Shown: in pieces, positions 1 through 5,206 of the stretch | Numbering within the stretch: the stretch's first letter is position 1 | Layout of the letters: the number at the start of each line of letters is the position of its first letter | Assembly: GCA_938022295.1 (NCBI GenBank) | Contig: CALIDR010000020.1 | Span: 1-5,238 of the forward strand | DNA length: 5,238 bases | Source: an uncultured Burkholderiaceae bacterium | GTDB lineage: Bacteria > Pseudomonadota > Gammaproteobacteria > Burkholderiales > Burkholderiaceae_C | Direction: 5' to 3' | The notes under the pieces: generated by a model | Databases searched by the model: none | The model's input: the letters and a program-made list of their open reading frames with translations, nothing else | Told to the model about the DNA's origin: nothing | Program-made: the position numbers and the translations under genes

Positions 1-3
1 TGC

Positions 4-480
4 ATGATTCCCAAGAACACGATCTGCATCTGGTACGACACCGAGGCCGAGGCCGCCGCGCGCTTCTATGCCTCGGTCTTTCCCGACAGCGAAGTGACGG
101 CCGTGATCCGCTCGCCGATGGACAACCCCGGCAACAAGGCGGGCGACGTGCTGGTGGTGCGCTTCACCGTCTGCGGCATCCCCTGCATCGGGCTCAATGG
201 CGGCCCCATCTTTCCGCACACCGAGGCCTTCTCGTTGCAGATCGCCACCGATACGCAGGAGGAGACCGACCGCTACTGGAACGCCATCGTCGGCAACGGC
301 GGGCAGGAGAGCGAATGCGGTTGGTGCAAGGACCGCTGGGGCGTGAACTGGCAGATCACCCCGCGCACGCTGACCGAGGCGCTGGCGGCGGGTGGCGAAG
401 AGGCCAAGCGCGCCTTCGCCGCGATGATGACGATGCGCAAGATCGACGTGGCGGCCATCGACGCGGCAAGGCGGGGGTGA
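4..480 (+). CDS. VOC family protein, PhnB / 3-demethylubiquinone-9 3-methyltransferase-like (3-dmu-9_3-mt) type
   Basis: The 158-residue protein has the layout of the 3-dmu-9_3-mt branch of the vicinal oxygen chelate superfamily. An opening strand (residues 5-10) leads into a helix with ARFYASVFPDS (19-29), then LNGGP at 64-68, TQEETDRYW at 84-92, CGWCKDRWGVNWQ at 105-117 and a C-terminal helix with MMTMRKID (141-148). Length and both ends fit a complete family member, so the ATG at 4 is probably the real start although only three bases precede it. Despite the family name, there is no SAM-binding motif and no reason to assign ubiquinone methylation. These proteins are usually cytosolic, dimeric and of unknown substrate. 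It is the first of three VOC proteins in the window. Its TGA is followed 9 bases later by the next start, suggesting co-transcription. The family call is secure; the function is unknown. Confidence 0.93.
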   Translation: MIPKNTICIWYDTEAEAAARFYASVFPDSEVTAVIRSPMDNPGNKAGDVLVVRFTVCGIPCIGLNGGPIFPHTEAFSLQIATDTQEETDRYWNAIVGNGGQESECGWCKDRWGVNWQITPRTLTEALAAGGEEAKRAFAAMMTMRKIDVAAIDAARRG

Positions 481-489
481 GCGAGCGCC

Positions 490-1380
490 GTGCCACCGGC
501 CCCACAGGTCGTGCCGGACGCCGCCGCCACAGCCATAGAGCATCGCGGCCAGCGGCGCGAGCTCGTCCTGTTCTGCCTGCTGGCGTACGCGCTGGCCTGG
601 CTGGCCTGGATGCCGCTGTGGCTGGGCAGCGTGGTCGTGACCAAGGGCAGCCTGCCGACCCACCTGCCCGGGCTGCTGGCGCCGGCGGTGGCGGCGGTGA
701 TCGCGGCCGCGCTCGCCGGGCGGCCTGCGCTGCGCGACCTGGGACGTCGGTTGACCGGCGTGCCGACCCAGCCGCGCGCCTGGGCGCTGGCGCTGACGCC
801 GCTGCCGCTGATCGCGCTGGCCGTGGCGCTCGGGGCCGACGCGGCGAGGCTCAACCGCTACTCGGGCCTGCCGATCCTGCCGTGGGCGGCAACGCTGGCG
901 ATCGTCGTGCTCGTCAACGGCCTGGGCGAGGAACTCGGCTGGCGCGGCTTCCTGCTGCCGCGCGCGCAGGCGCTGTGGGGCGTGCGGGCGGGCACGCTCG
1001 CCACGGGTGTCATCTGGGCGCTGTGGCACCTGCCGATGTTCTTCGTGCTGGCGACCTACCGCGAGATGGGCGCGCTCGGCCTGCTGCTGGGCTTCGGCAT
1101 CGGCATCCTGGCCGGCGCCTGCGTGCTGGCGCACCTCACGTCGCTGGCGCGGGGCGGGGTGGTGCTGGCCGTGCTCTGGCACACCGGCTTCAACCTGGGC
1201 ACCGCCACGGCGCTGGGCGGGCTTGGGCCGGCGCTGCTGTCGGCGCTGGCCATCGCCTGGGCGCTGTGGCTGCTGCGCCGCGCGCCGGAAGCCATGCGGG
1301 TGCCCGTGCCGGCATACGGCCGCGCCGTGTCGTCGGGCGCGCCCGCAGCAGCAGCGCCCGCGCCGCAGCGCCATCCATGA
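490..1380 (+). CDS. CPBP family intramembrane glutamic endopeptidase (CAAX protease / Abi-type)
   Basis: The 296-residue, very hydrophobic protein has about eight candidate membrane segments, for example around residues 26-48, 60-77, 98-115, 133-146, 165-189, 196-217, 224-233 and 243-262. It carries all three CPBP family motifs: EELGWR (EExxxR, Glu147/Glu148 and Arg152), the WALWHLP block with His180, and HTGFN (HxxxN, His231 and Asn235). In characterised relatives such as Rce1 these polar residues form the intramembrane active site, so the enzyme looks catalytically intact. Bacterial members have been linked to peptide processing, bacteriocin immunity and membrane-protein scaffolding; the substrate here cannot be read from sequence. 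The start is GTG at 490, because no ATG lies upstream in frame after the preceding stop. A second GTG at 511 is possible, and no strong Shine-Dalgarno decides between them. The Ala/Pro-rich tail (about 280-296) is probably disordered and cytoplasmic. Its stop overlaps an ATG (ATGA, 1377-1380) in the frame of the next gene. Confidence 0.93.
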   Translation: MPPAPQVVPDAAATAIEHRGQRRELVLFCLLAYALAWLAWMPLWLGSVVVTKGSLPTHLPGLLAPAVAAVIAAALAGRPALRDLGRRLTGVPTQPRAWALALTPLPLIALAVALGADAARLNRYSGLPILPWAATLAIVVLVNGLGEELGWRGFLLPRAQALWGVRAGTLATGVIWALWHLPMFFVLATYREMGALGLLLGFGIGILAGACVLAHLTSLARGGVVLAVLWHTGFNLGTATALGGLGPALLSALAIAWALWLLRRAPEAMRVPVPAYGRAVSSGAPAAAAPAPQRHP

Positions 1381-1400
1381 TTCGCGCACACGCCACGAGC

Positions 1401-1406
1401 GGGAAG
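1401..1406 (+). promoter_or_regulatory. Ribosome binding site for the DUF2200 gene
   Basis: GGGAAG lies 3 bases before the ATG at 1410; the spacing is short but it is the only purine-rich stretch nearby. It supports starting the DUF2200 protein at 1410 rather than at the in-frame ATG at 1377, which overlaps the previous stop codon. Confidence 0.35.
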
Positions 1407-1409
1407 ACC

Positions 1410-1763
1410 ATGAGCACCACACATCGCTTCGGCACCATGCCCTTCGCCAAGGTCTACCCGCTGTACGTCAGGAAAGCCGAACGCAAGGGCCGAACGAAGG
1501 ACGAGGTCGACCAGATCATCGGCTGGCTCACCGGCTACGACCGCGCCGGTGTCGAGCGGCAGCTTGCCCGCGCGGCCGACTTCGCCACCTTCTTCGCCGA
1601 GGCGCCGGCTTTGAATCCGAACGCCCGGCTCATCACTGGCGTGGTGTGCGGCGTACGCGTGGAGGCGATCGAGGATCCGCTGACGCAAAAGGTCCGCTGG
1701 CTCGACAAACTCATCGACGAACTGGGCAAAGGCCGGCCGATGGCCAGGATCCTGCGCGGTTGA
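1410..1763 (+). CDS. DUF2200 domain-containing protein
   Basis: The 117-residue protein closely follows the DUF2200 (COG4898-type) pattern over its whole length. It has MPFAKVYPLYVRKAERKGRT at 10-29, a DEVDQIIGWLTGY helix at 31-43, FFAEAPALNPN at 61-71, GVVCGVRVEAIEDP at 77-90 and the closing RWLDKLIDELGKGRPM (96-111). The family is small, cytosolic and widespread as a single-domain protein. No biochemical function is established, so none is assigned. The start at 1410 places the family's usual N-terminus correctly. Starting at ATG 1377 would add eleven residues (MIRAHATSGKT) that the family does not need, although that ATG overlaps the upstream stop as ATGA and would be translationally coupled. 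The gene follows the CPBP protease after 29 bases and ends 2 bases before the possible GTG start of the methyltransferase. The family is recognised with high certainty. Confidence 0.92.
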   Translation: MSTTHRFGTMPFAKVYPLYVRKAERKGRTKDEVDQIIGWLTGYDRAGVERQLARAADFATFFAEAPALNPNARLITGVVCGVRVEAIEDPLTQKVRWLDKLIDELGKGRPMARILRG

Positions 1764-1765
1764 AC

Positions 1766-2356
1766 GTGCTACCGGCGCATGACGGACTGTCCGCTGGCGC
1801 CATCGGCGCCCTCATCGCCGAGCGAGAGCGGCCGGGACGCAGCGACCGCGCGCTGCACGTCGCGAAAGCCAATGGTCGGCCCCATGCCCTCGGGCAGCGG
1901 AGCATGAAAGCGCTGTCGCCGCGGCTTCGAGCCATCGTCGATACGCTGCCGCTCGTACCCGGCCTGCGCGTGCTGGAAGTGGGCTGCGGCCCCGGCGCGC
2001 TGGCCCGCGCCATGGCGGCGCGGGTGGCGCCCGGCGGGCATGTGCTCGGCCTCGACCGTTCGGCGCGCGCCATCGCGCAGGCCATCGCAGTTTCCGCTGC
2101 AGTGATGGCCTCGGGCACGCTGTCGTTCCGGCAAGGAGCGATCGAGGAGTTCGCACTGGCTGCCCATGATGCGCCCTTCGACCTCATCGTCGCCGTGCGC
2201 GTCGGCGCGCTCGATGGTCGCCATCCGACTGCCGGTGCGCGGGCCTGGCCGCGCGTACAAGCGGCACTTGCGCCCGGAGGACGGGTGTTCGTGGACGGTG
2301 TCGAGCGCGGGTTGCGGAGGCCGCGATCGATGCGACGTCGCGGAGGTGTGAGATGA
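1766..2356 (+). CDS. Small class I SAM-dependent methyltransferase (start uncertain: GTG 1766 or ATG 1904)
   Basis: Numbered from GTG 1766 (196 residues), the protein has the Rossmann-fold methyltransferase signature: motif I VLEVGCGPGALA (69-80), the acidic end of strand 2 in LGLDRSA (94-100), a strand-4 region FDLIVAVRVGALDGRHP (138-154) and LAPGGRVFVDG (168-178). It should bind S-adenosylmethionine; the acceptor is unknown. The only alternative downstream start is ATG 1904, giving 150 residues. I prefer 1766 because third positions between the two stay GC-rich (about 36 of 46 codons by hand count), the segment DRALHVAKANGRPHALGQ looks like coding sequence, and the start follows the DUF2200 stop by 2 bases. 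ATG 1904 is the conservative choice, with a weak purine run (gcggag) before it. The C-terminus after VFVDG is short and arginine-rich (residues 181-196) and lacks the later strands of larger methyltransferases. It overlaps the next gene by 4 bases (ATGA). Confidence 0.8.
   Translation: MLPAHDGLSAGAIGALIAERERPGRSDRALHVAKANGRPHALGQRSMKALSPRLRAIVDTLPLVPGLRVLEVGCGPGALARAMAARVAPGGHVLGLDRSARAIAQAIAVSAAVMASGTLSFRQGAIEEFALAAHDAPFDLIVAVRVGALDGRHPTAGARAWPRVQAALAPGGRVFVDGVERGLRRPRSMRRRGGVR
2342..2347 (+). promoter_or_regulatory. Strong Shine-Dalgarno for the P-loop kinase gene
   Basis: GGAGGT lies 5 bases before ATG 2353, inside the last codons of the methyltransferase. It fixes the kinase start at 2353, where the ATG overlaps the upstream TGA. 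It suggests independent initiation in addition to coupling. Confidence 0.75.
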
Positions 2357-2964
2357 CTGCCGGGGCACCGCTAACGGTCACGGGTATCGACGATCTCACT
2401 GCGTTGATTGCGGCCCGCGCCGTCGCCGCACCGTCTGCCTTCGTCGTGGCCATCGACGGGCGCAGCGGCGCGGGCAAGTCCACCCTCGCAGCCGCGTTGG
2501 CCGACAGGCTCGGGGCCTGTTGCATCGAGGGGGATGATTTCTACGCCGGCGGCATCTCCCTGCGCAACGAGCCGGCAGAGCGCCTCGCCGCATGCTGCAT
2601 CGACTGGACGCGCCAGCGAGAGGTGTTGCTGAGCCTGCGCTGCGGGCAGACGGCCCGATGGCGGGCGTTCGACTGGGACGCCTTCGACGGCCGACTCGTG
2701 GAAGTACCAACCCTGGCCGAACCGAGCAGCATCATCCTTCTGGAAGGTGTCTATTCGGCGCGACCCGAACTGGCCGACCTGCTGGAGCTGAAGGTATTGA
2801 TGGAGGTTGAGGCGGAAGAACGGACCGCCCGTCTATATCGGCGCGAAGGCGAACTCAGCCCTTGGGAGCAGCAATGGCACGCCGCCGAGGCCTACTACTT
2901 CGAAGCAACCATGCCCGTCGAACAGTTCGACATCGTTGTCCGCCGTTCCGTGATCAAGGAATGA
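2353..2964 (+). CDS. Uridine kinase-like P-loop NTPase / ATP-binding protein
   Basis: This 203-residue protein has a Walker A loop GRSGAGKST at 36-44 within VVAIDGRSGAGKSTLAAAL, as in uridine kinase and phosphoribulokinase relatives. The family's substrate-side motif EGDDFY follows at 59-64, then IDWTRQREVL (83-92), an FDWDAFDGRL block (106-115), the Walker B-like strand IILLEGVYSARPEL (127-140) and a lid-type Arg-rich segment EERTARLYRREGE (residues 154-166). These features indicate an ATP-dependent phosphotransferase acting on a small molecule, probably nucleoside-like. Many such short homologues are uncharacterised, so uridine itself is not assured and no udk symbol is assigned. Two Cys-Cys pairs (56-57 and 81-82) are unusual. 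The start is fixed by GGAGGT 5 bases upstream. The gene overlaps the methyltransferase by 4 bases, and its TGA sits inside the ATGA of the next VOC gene's alternative start. Confidence 0.9.
   Translation: MTAGAPLTVTGIDDLTALIAARAVAAPSAFVVAIDGRSGAGKSTLAAALADRLGACCIEGDDFYAGGISLRNEPAERLAACCIDWTRQREVLLSLRCGQTARWRAFDWDAFDGRLVEVPTLAEPSSIILLEGVYSARPELADLLELKVLMEVEAEERTARLYRREGELSPWEQQWHAAEAYYFEATMPVEQFDIVVRRSVIKE
2956..2960 (+). promoter_or_regulatory. Ribosome binding site deciding the start of the second VOC gene
   Basis: AAGGA lies directly against ATG 2961, where it could not function, but 6 bases before ATG 2967. The spacing favours 2967 over the ATGA-overlapping ATG at 2961. The two choices differ by only two residues. 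Confidence 0.6.
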
Positions 2965-2966
2965 CT

Positions 2967-3356
2967 ATGAGTCCTCGCTACAAACCTGCCGGATACACCT
3001 CCGTCTCACCCTACCTGATCGTCGATGGTGCCGACGCGACTATCACGTTCCTCAAGGCGGCTTTCGATGCGGTCGAACTGCGACGATTTCCCGACGACGC
3101 GGGCAAGCTCATGCACGCCGAGGTCCGCATCGACGACACCGTGTTGATGCTGGCCGATCCGGCGCCGCCCGACTGGCCCGCAGTGCCATCTTACGTACAT
3201 CTTTATGTGCCCGACGTGGATGCGACCTACCGCAAGGCGCTCGCGGCCGGCGGGACTTCGGTACAGGAACCGGCCCAGAAGCAGGATGCCGACAAGCGCG
3301 GCGGCGTGCGGGATGCCGGCGGCACCACGTGGTGGATCGCCACCCAGGTCGCGTAG
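2967..3356 (+). CDS. VOC family protein, PhnB / glyoxalase-bleomycin resistance-like
   Basis: This 129-residue protein (131 if the ATG at 2961 is used) shows a PhnB-like VOC arrangement of two beta-alpha-beta modules. The first has VSPYLIVDGADATITFLKAAF (13-33), KLMHAEVRIDDTVLMLAD (47-64) and the second has YVHLYVPDVDATYRKALAAGGT (76-97), ending in GGVRDAGGTTWWIATQ (112-127). The family includes glyoxalase I, fosfomycin and bleomycin resistance proteins and dioxygenases. His50 and the C-terminal module occupy positions near those used for metal or ligand binding in relatives, but I cannot assign a full metal site. The substrate is unknown; resistance or detoxification is only a family-level possibility. 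It follows the kinase by 2 bases (or overlaps it) and precedes the SRPBCC gene by 27 bases. Sequence motifs differ clearly from the two other VOC proteins in the window, so it is not a recent duplicate. Confidence 0.9.
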   Translation: MSPRYKPAGYTSVSPYLIVDGADATITFLKAAFDAVELRRFPDDAGKLMHAEVRIDDTVLMLADPAPPDWPAVPSYVHLYVPDVDATYRKALAAGGTSVQEPAQKQDADKRGGVRDAGGTTWWIATQVA

Positions 3357-3374
3357 ACCAACCTTCGACACTTT

Positions 3375-3379
3375 GGAGG
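3375..3379 (+). promoter_or_regulatory. Shine-Dalgarno for the SRPBCC gene
   Basis: GGAGG lies 4 bases before ATG 3384 in the 27-base gap after the second VOC gene. It supports 3384 as start over the in-frame ATG at 3420. Confidence 0.65.
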
Positions 3380-3383
3380 CCCC

Positions 3384-3845
3384 ATGCCCCTCACGAGATC
3401 CCCCATCGCACGCGCCACCATGCTGATCCGCCGCCCCGCCGCGGAGGTCTTCAACGCCTTCGTCGATCCGGCTGTGACGACGAAATTCTGGTTCTCGCGT
3501 GCCAGCGGTCCGCTCGTACCCGGCGCCACGGTGACCTGGCACTGGGATCACTACGGCGTGGCGGCCGAGATCAAGGTCACGGCGCTGGAGCCCGATCGCA
3601 GGCTCGTCATCGAATGGCCGACGCCGGTGGAGTGGACCTTCACGCCCCGGGGCGAAGAGGCGACCTTCGTCTCCATCGTGGCCTCGGGCTTCACCGGCAG
3701 CGATGACGAGCAGGTGGCGCAGGCGCTGGATTCGACCGAAGGCTTCAACCTCGTCATCGCCGCCTGCAAGGCGCTGCTGGAGCACGGCATCGACCTGCGG
3801 CTGATTGCCGACAAACACCCCGAGGGCATCGGCACGGCCGCCTGA
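3384..3845 (+). CDS. SRPBCC / AHSA1 (START-like) domain protein
   Basis: The 153-residue protein matches the AHSA1-like branch of the SRPBCC (Bet v 1/START) fold. An opening strand is followed by the helix RRPAAEVFNAFVDPAVTTKFWF (16-37), then GPLVPGATVTWHWDHYGV (42-59), AEIKVTALEPDRRLVIEW (61-78), WTFTP at 84-88, and a long C-terminal helix around 117-136 that closes the hydrophobic pocket. Members bind lipids or other hydrophobic ligands or act as small cyclases/hydrolases; eukaryotic Aha1 activates Hsp90. No catalytic residues can be assigned here. In many bacteria AHSA1 genes sit with transcriptional regulators and VOC proteins, as here, where an AraC gene follows after 18 bases. The GGAGG at 3375-3379 supports the start. 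It is most likely a cytosolic single-domain protein, and the family call is confident while the ligand is unknown. Confidence 0.9.
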   Translation: MPLTRSPIARATMLIRRPAAEVFNAFVDPAVTTKFWFSRASGPLVPGATVTWHWDHYGVAAEIKVTALEPDRRLVIEWPTPVEWTFTPRGEEATFVSIVASGFTGSDDEQVAQALDSTEGFNLVIAACKALLEHGIDLRLIADKHPEGIGTAA

Positions 3846-3863
3846 GCCGGTCGGCCGTGCACG

Positions 3864-4706
3864 ATGCGAACCACCGCACCCCGACCACCGATCGCACCGG
3901 CCCCGGTCGGCGCTCTGCGCCCGTCTGGGCCGCTCGCGGCATGCGTCGACCACTACTGGTTCGGGACAGCGGATGGCGGCTCCGCCCACGAGCCGACCAG
4001 CCTGGTGCTGCCGGACGGGCGGATCGATGTCGTGCTGGAAAGCACCGGCACGCGGACGTCGGTCACGGCCTACGGCTCGGTTACGTCGCGCACGACGCTG
4101 AACCTCACGCCCGGAGCGCGCTACGTCGGCATCCAGTTCCGAGCCGGATGCGCACGGCACTTTCTGGACGCAGCCGCGCACGAGTTGACCGACCGCGCGG
4201 CAGCGGGCATCGACGTGCTGAAGTTCGGCCTGAACGAGGCCCTGAATGCGAACGACCTGCGCACCGCCATCGCCCGGCTCGACGCGGCGCTGCTGCGGCA
4301 CCTGCGCCGCGTGCAGCCGTCGCCCGCCCGCATCGACCGGCTCGTCGCCGCCGTCGAGCAGGCGCGCGGCAACGTGCGCGTCGAGACGCTCGCGGCGCAG
4401 GCTGGCGTCAGCCGCCGGCAGATCGAACGCGACTTTCTCGACGCCGTCGGCCTCACGCCGAAGACCTTCGCCGCGATCCTGCGCTTTCGCCACGCGGGCC
4501 AGAGGCTGCGCGCGGGCGAGCCGATTGCCGAGGCCGCTTTGGCCGCGGGTTATGCCGACCAGAGCCACCTGAGCCGCGACTTCCGCCGATTCGTCGGGCT
4601 GGCGCCCACGGTCTACGCGCGCGGCGATGTCGCATTTCTTCAAGACAGCAAACACCTGCACAAGGACGATGATGGCTTCAGCGTTCTGGAGGCAGCGGCA
4701 ACATGA
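3864..4706 (+). CDS. AraC-family helix-turn-helix transcriptional regulator (DUF6597-type N-terminus)
   Basis: The 280-residue protein has an N-terminal sensor-type domain with PLAACVDHYWFG (23-34), SLVLPDGRIDVVLES (46-60) and YVGIQFRAGCARHFL (87-101), a pattern seen in AraC regulators with a DUF6597-like domain. A linker (about 120-165) leads to the double helix-turn-helix. The first is VETLAAQAGVSRRQIERDF (173-191) and the second IAEAALAAGYADQSHLSRDF (221-240), followed by the family closing motif RRFVGLAPTVY (241-251). A polar tail of about 29 residues follows. It should bind DNA and activate or repress nearby genes, probably on binding a small ligand. It overlaps the third VOC gene by 4 bases, making that gene its most likely partner, and it follows the SRPBCC gene by 18 bases. 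No good Shine-Dalgarno is visible before ATG 3864, so coupling to the upstream gene is plausible. Confidence 0.93.
   Translation: MRTTAPRPPIAPAPVGALRPSGPLAACVDHYWFGTADGGSAHEPTSLVLPDGRIDVVLESTGTRTSVTAYGSVTSRTTLNLTPGARYVGIQFRAGCARHFLDAAAHELTDRAAAGIDVLKFGLNEALNANDLRTAIARLDAALLRHLRRVQPSPARIDRLVAAVEQARGNVRVETLAAQAGVSRRQIERDFLDAVGLTPKTFAAILRFRHAGQRLRAGEPIAEAALAAGYADQSHLSRDFRRFVGLAPTVYARGDVAFLQDSKHLHKDDDGFSVLEAAAT
4688..4692 (+). promoter_or_regulatory. Shine-Dalgarno for the third VOC gene
   Basis: GGAGG lies within the last codons of the AraC gene, 10 bases before ATG 4703. It supports the start that overlaps the AraC stop codon. Confidence 0.6.
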
Positions 4707-5077
4707 AACTGTGGACCGGCATCGTCACCGGCAAGGTCGCAGCGTCGAAAGACTTTTACGTGCGCCTGTTCGGCGCGGAGGTGGTCTACGAGGGCGAAGG
4801 CGGGTGGATCGTGCTCCTGAAGCTGGGCGAGAGCGAGCTTGGATTCATGCAGCCGGGCCTGGCGTCGCAGGCGCCGATCTTCCGCCCCGCCTTTGGCGGA
4901 CAGGGCGTGTGGCTCGCGCTCGAAGTGGCCGATGCCGAAGCCGAGCAGCAGCGGCTCGCCGCACTGGGCGTGCCCATCGAGGTGGCGCTGCGCGACGAGC
5001 CCTGGGGCGACCGGCATTTCGTCGTGCGCGACCCTAACGGCATCGGCGTCGATATCGTCCAACGGTTGGAGCAATGA
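4703..5077 (+). CDS. VOC family protein (glyoxalase-like)
   Basis: This 124-residue protein is a compact two-module VOC member. The first module contains IVTGKVAASKDFYVRLFGAE (7-26), GWIVLLKLGESELGFMQPG (34-52); the second has GVWLALEVADAEAEQQRLAALGVP (68-91) and the closing LRDEPWGDRHFVVRDPNGIG (96-115) with VDIVQ (116-120). The EPWGDRHFxxxDPNGxxxD ending is typical of glyoxalase-like proteins in the dioxygenase/bleomycin-resistance group. The first metal-ligand position near the N-terminus of true glyoxalase I (a His or Gln) is not evident, and the last carries Asp117 rather than the usual Glu. Metal-dependent catalysis is therefore doubtful, and a binding or sequestering role is as likely. 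It overlaps the AraC regulator by 4 bases and is probably under its control. No gene is seen for 129 bases downstream, so it may end the transcript. Confidence 0.92.
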   Translation: MKLWTGIVTGKVAASKDFYVRLFGAEVVYEGEGGWIVLLKLGESELGFMQPGLASQAPIFRPAFGGQGVWLALEVADAEAEQQRLAALGVPIEVALRDEPWGDRHFVVRDPNGIGVDIVQRLEQ

Positions 5078-5206
5078 CATGCCTCGATCGTTAGCGGCAA
5101 ATGCCATCGAACGGCGCCTATGTAGTCGAGCGCCTGCCCTTGACCAAGCGCTGCGCACATCCATGAACAAAGGCGTTGCACCGCCCCGTGATCGCTGCGG
5201 TGATAC
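5078..5206 (+). other. Intergenic spacer with weak hairpin and possible -35-like element
   Basis: This 129-base stretch is the only real gap in the window. It holds an imperfect hairpin at 5089-5113: CGTT pairs with AACG, and inside that GGCA with TGCC around an AA loop. No T-run follows, so it is not a convincing intrinsic terminator. TTGACC at 5140-5145 resembles a sigma70 -35 box, but no good -10 lies at the right distance (ATGAAC at 5163-5168). A 15-codon ORF at 5163-5210 has no support as a gene. The stretch could hold a promoter for the gene starting at 5207. Confidence 0.3.

Noticed and set aside
315..1409. Long + strand open frame upstream of and in frame with the DUF2200 gene
   Set aside because: It overlaps the VOC and CPBP genes, and its translation is a low-complexity Arg/Ala/Gly string. 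DUF2200 similarity starts only at 1410.
1007..1765. Upstream extension of the methyltransferase frame
   Set aside because: This part runs across the CPBP and DUF2200 genes in another frame and reads as Cys/Arg/Trp-rich shadow sequence. The methyltransferase cannot sensibly start before 1760-1766.
3006..4661. A 551-codon open frame on the minus strand, as long as several genes together
   Set aside because: It lies opposite the second VOC, SRPBCC and AraC genes, each with clear family motifs on the + strand. Its product is Arg/Gly-rich with no recognisable domain. Long antisense frames are common opposite GC-rich genes.
3857..4672. Second + strand frame overlapping the AraC gene almost completely
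   Set aside because: The translation is Arg/Ala/Pro-rich without motifs, while the frame starting at 3864 has both AraC helix-turn-helix motifs.
5089..5113. Hairpin after the third VOC gene as an intrinsic terminator
   Set aside because: The stem is two separate 4-bp blocks with an internal loop and only a 2-base apical loop, and no T-tract follows.
5078..5206. Possible integron attC site in the spacer (GTTAGCG at 5090-5096, GTTGCAC at 5175-5181, GTCCAAC at 5057-5063)
   Set aside because: None of the GTT sequences fits GTTRRRY, no matching RYYYAAC partner lies at a suitable distance, and the array genes lack attC sites between them.
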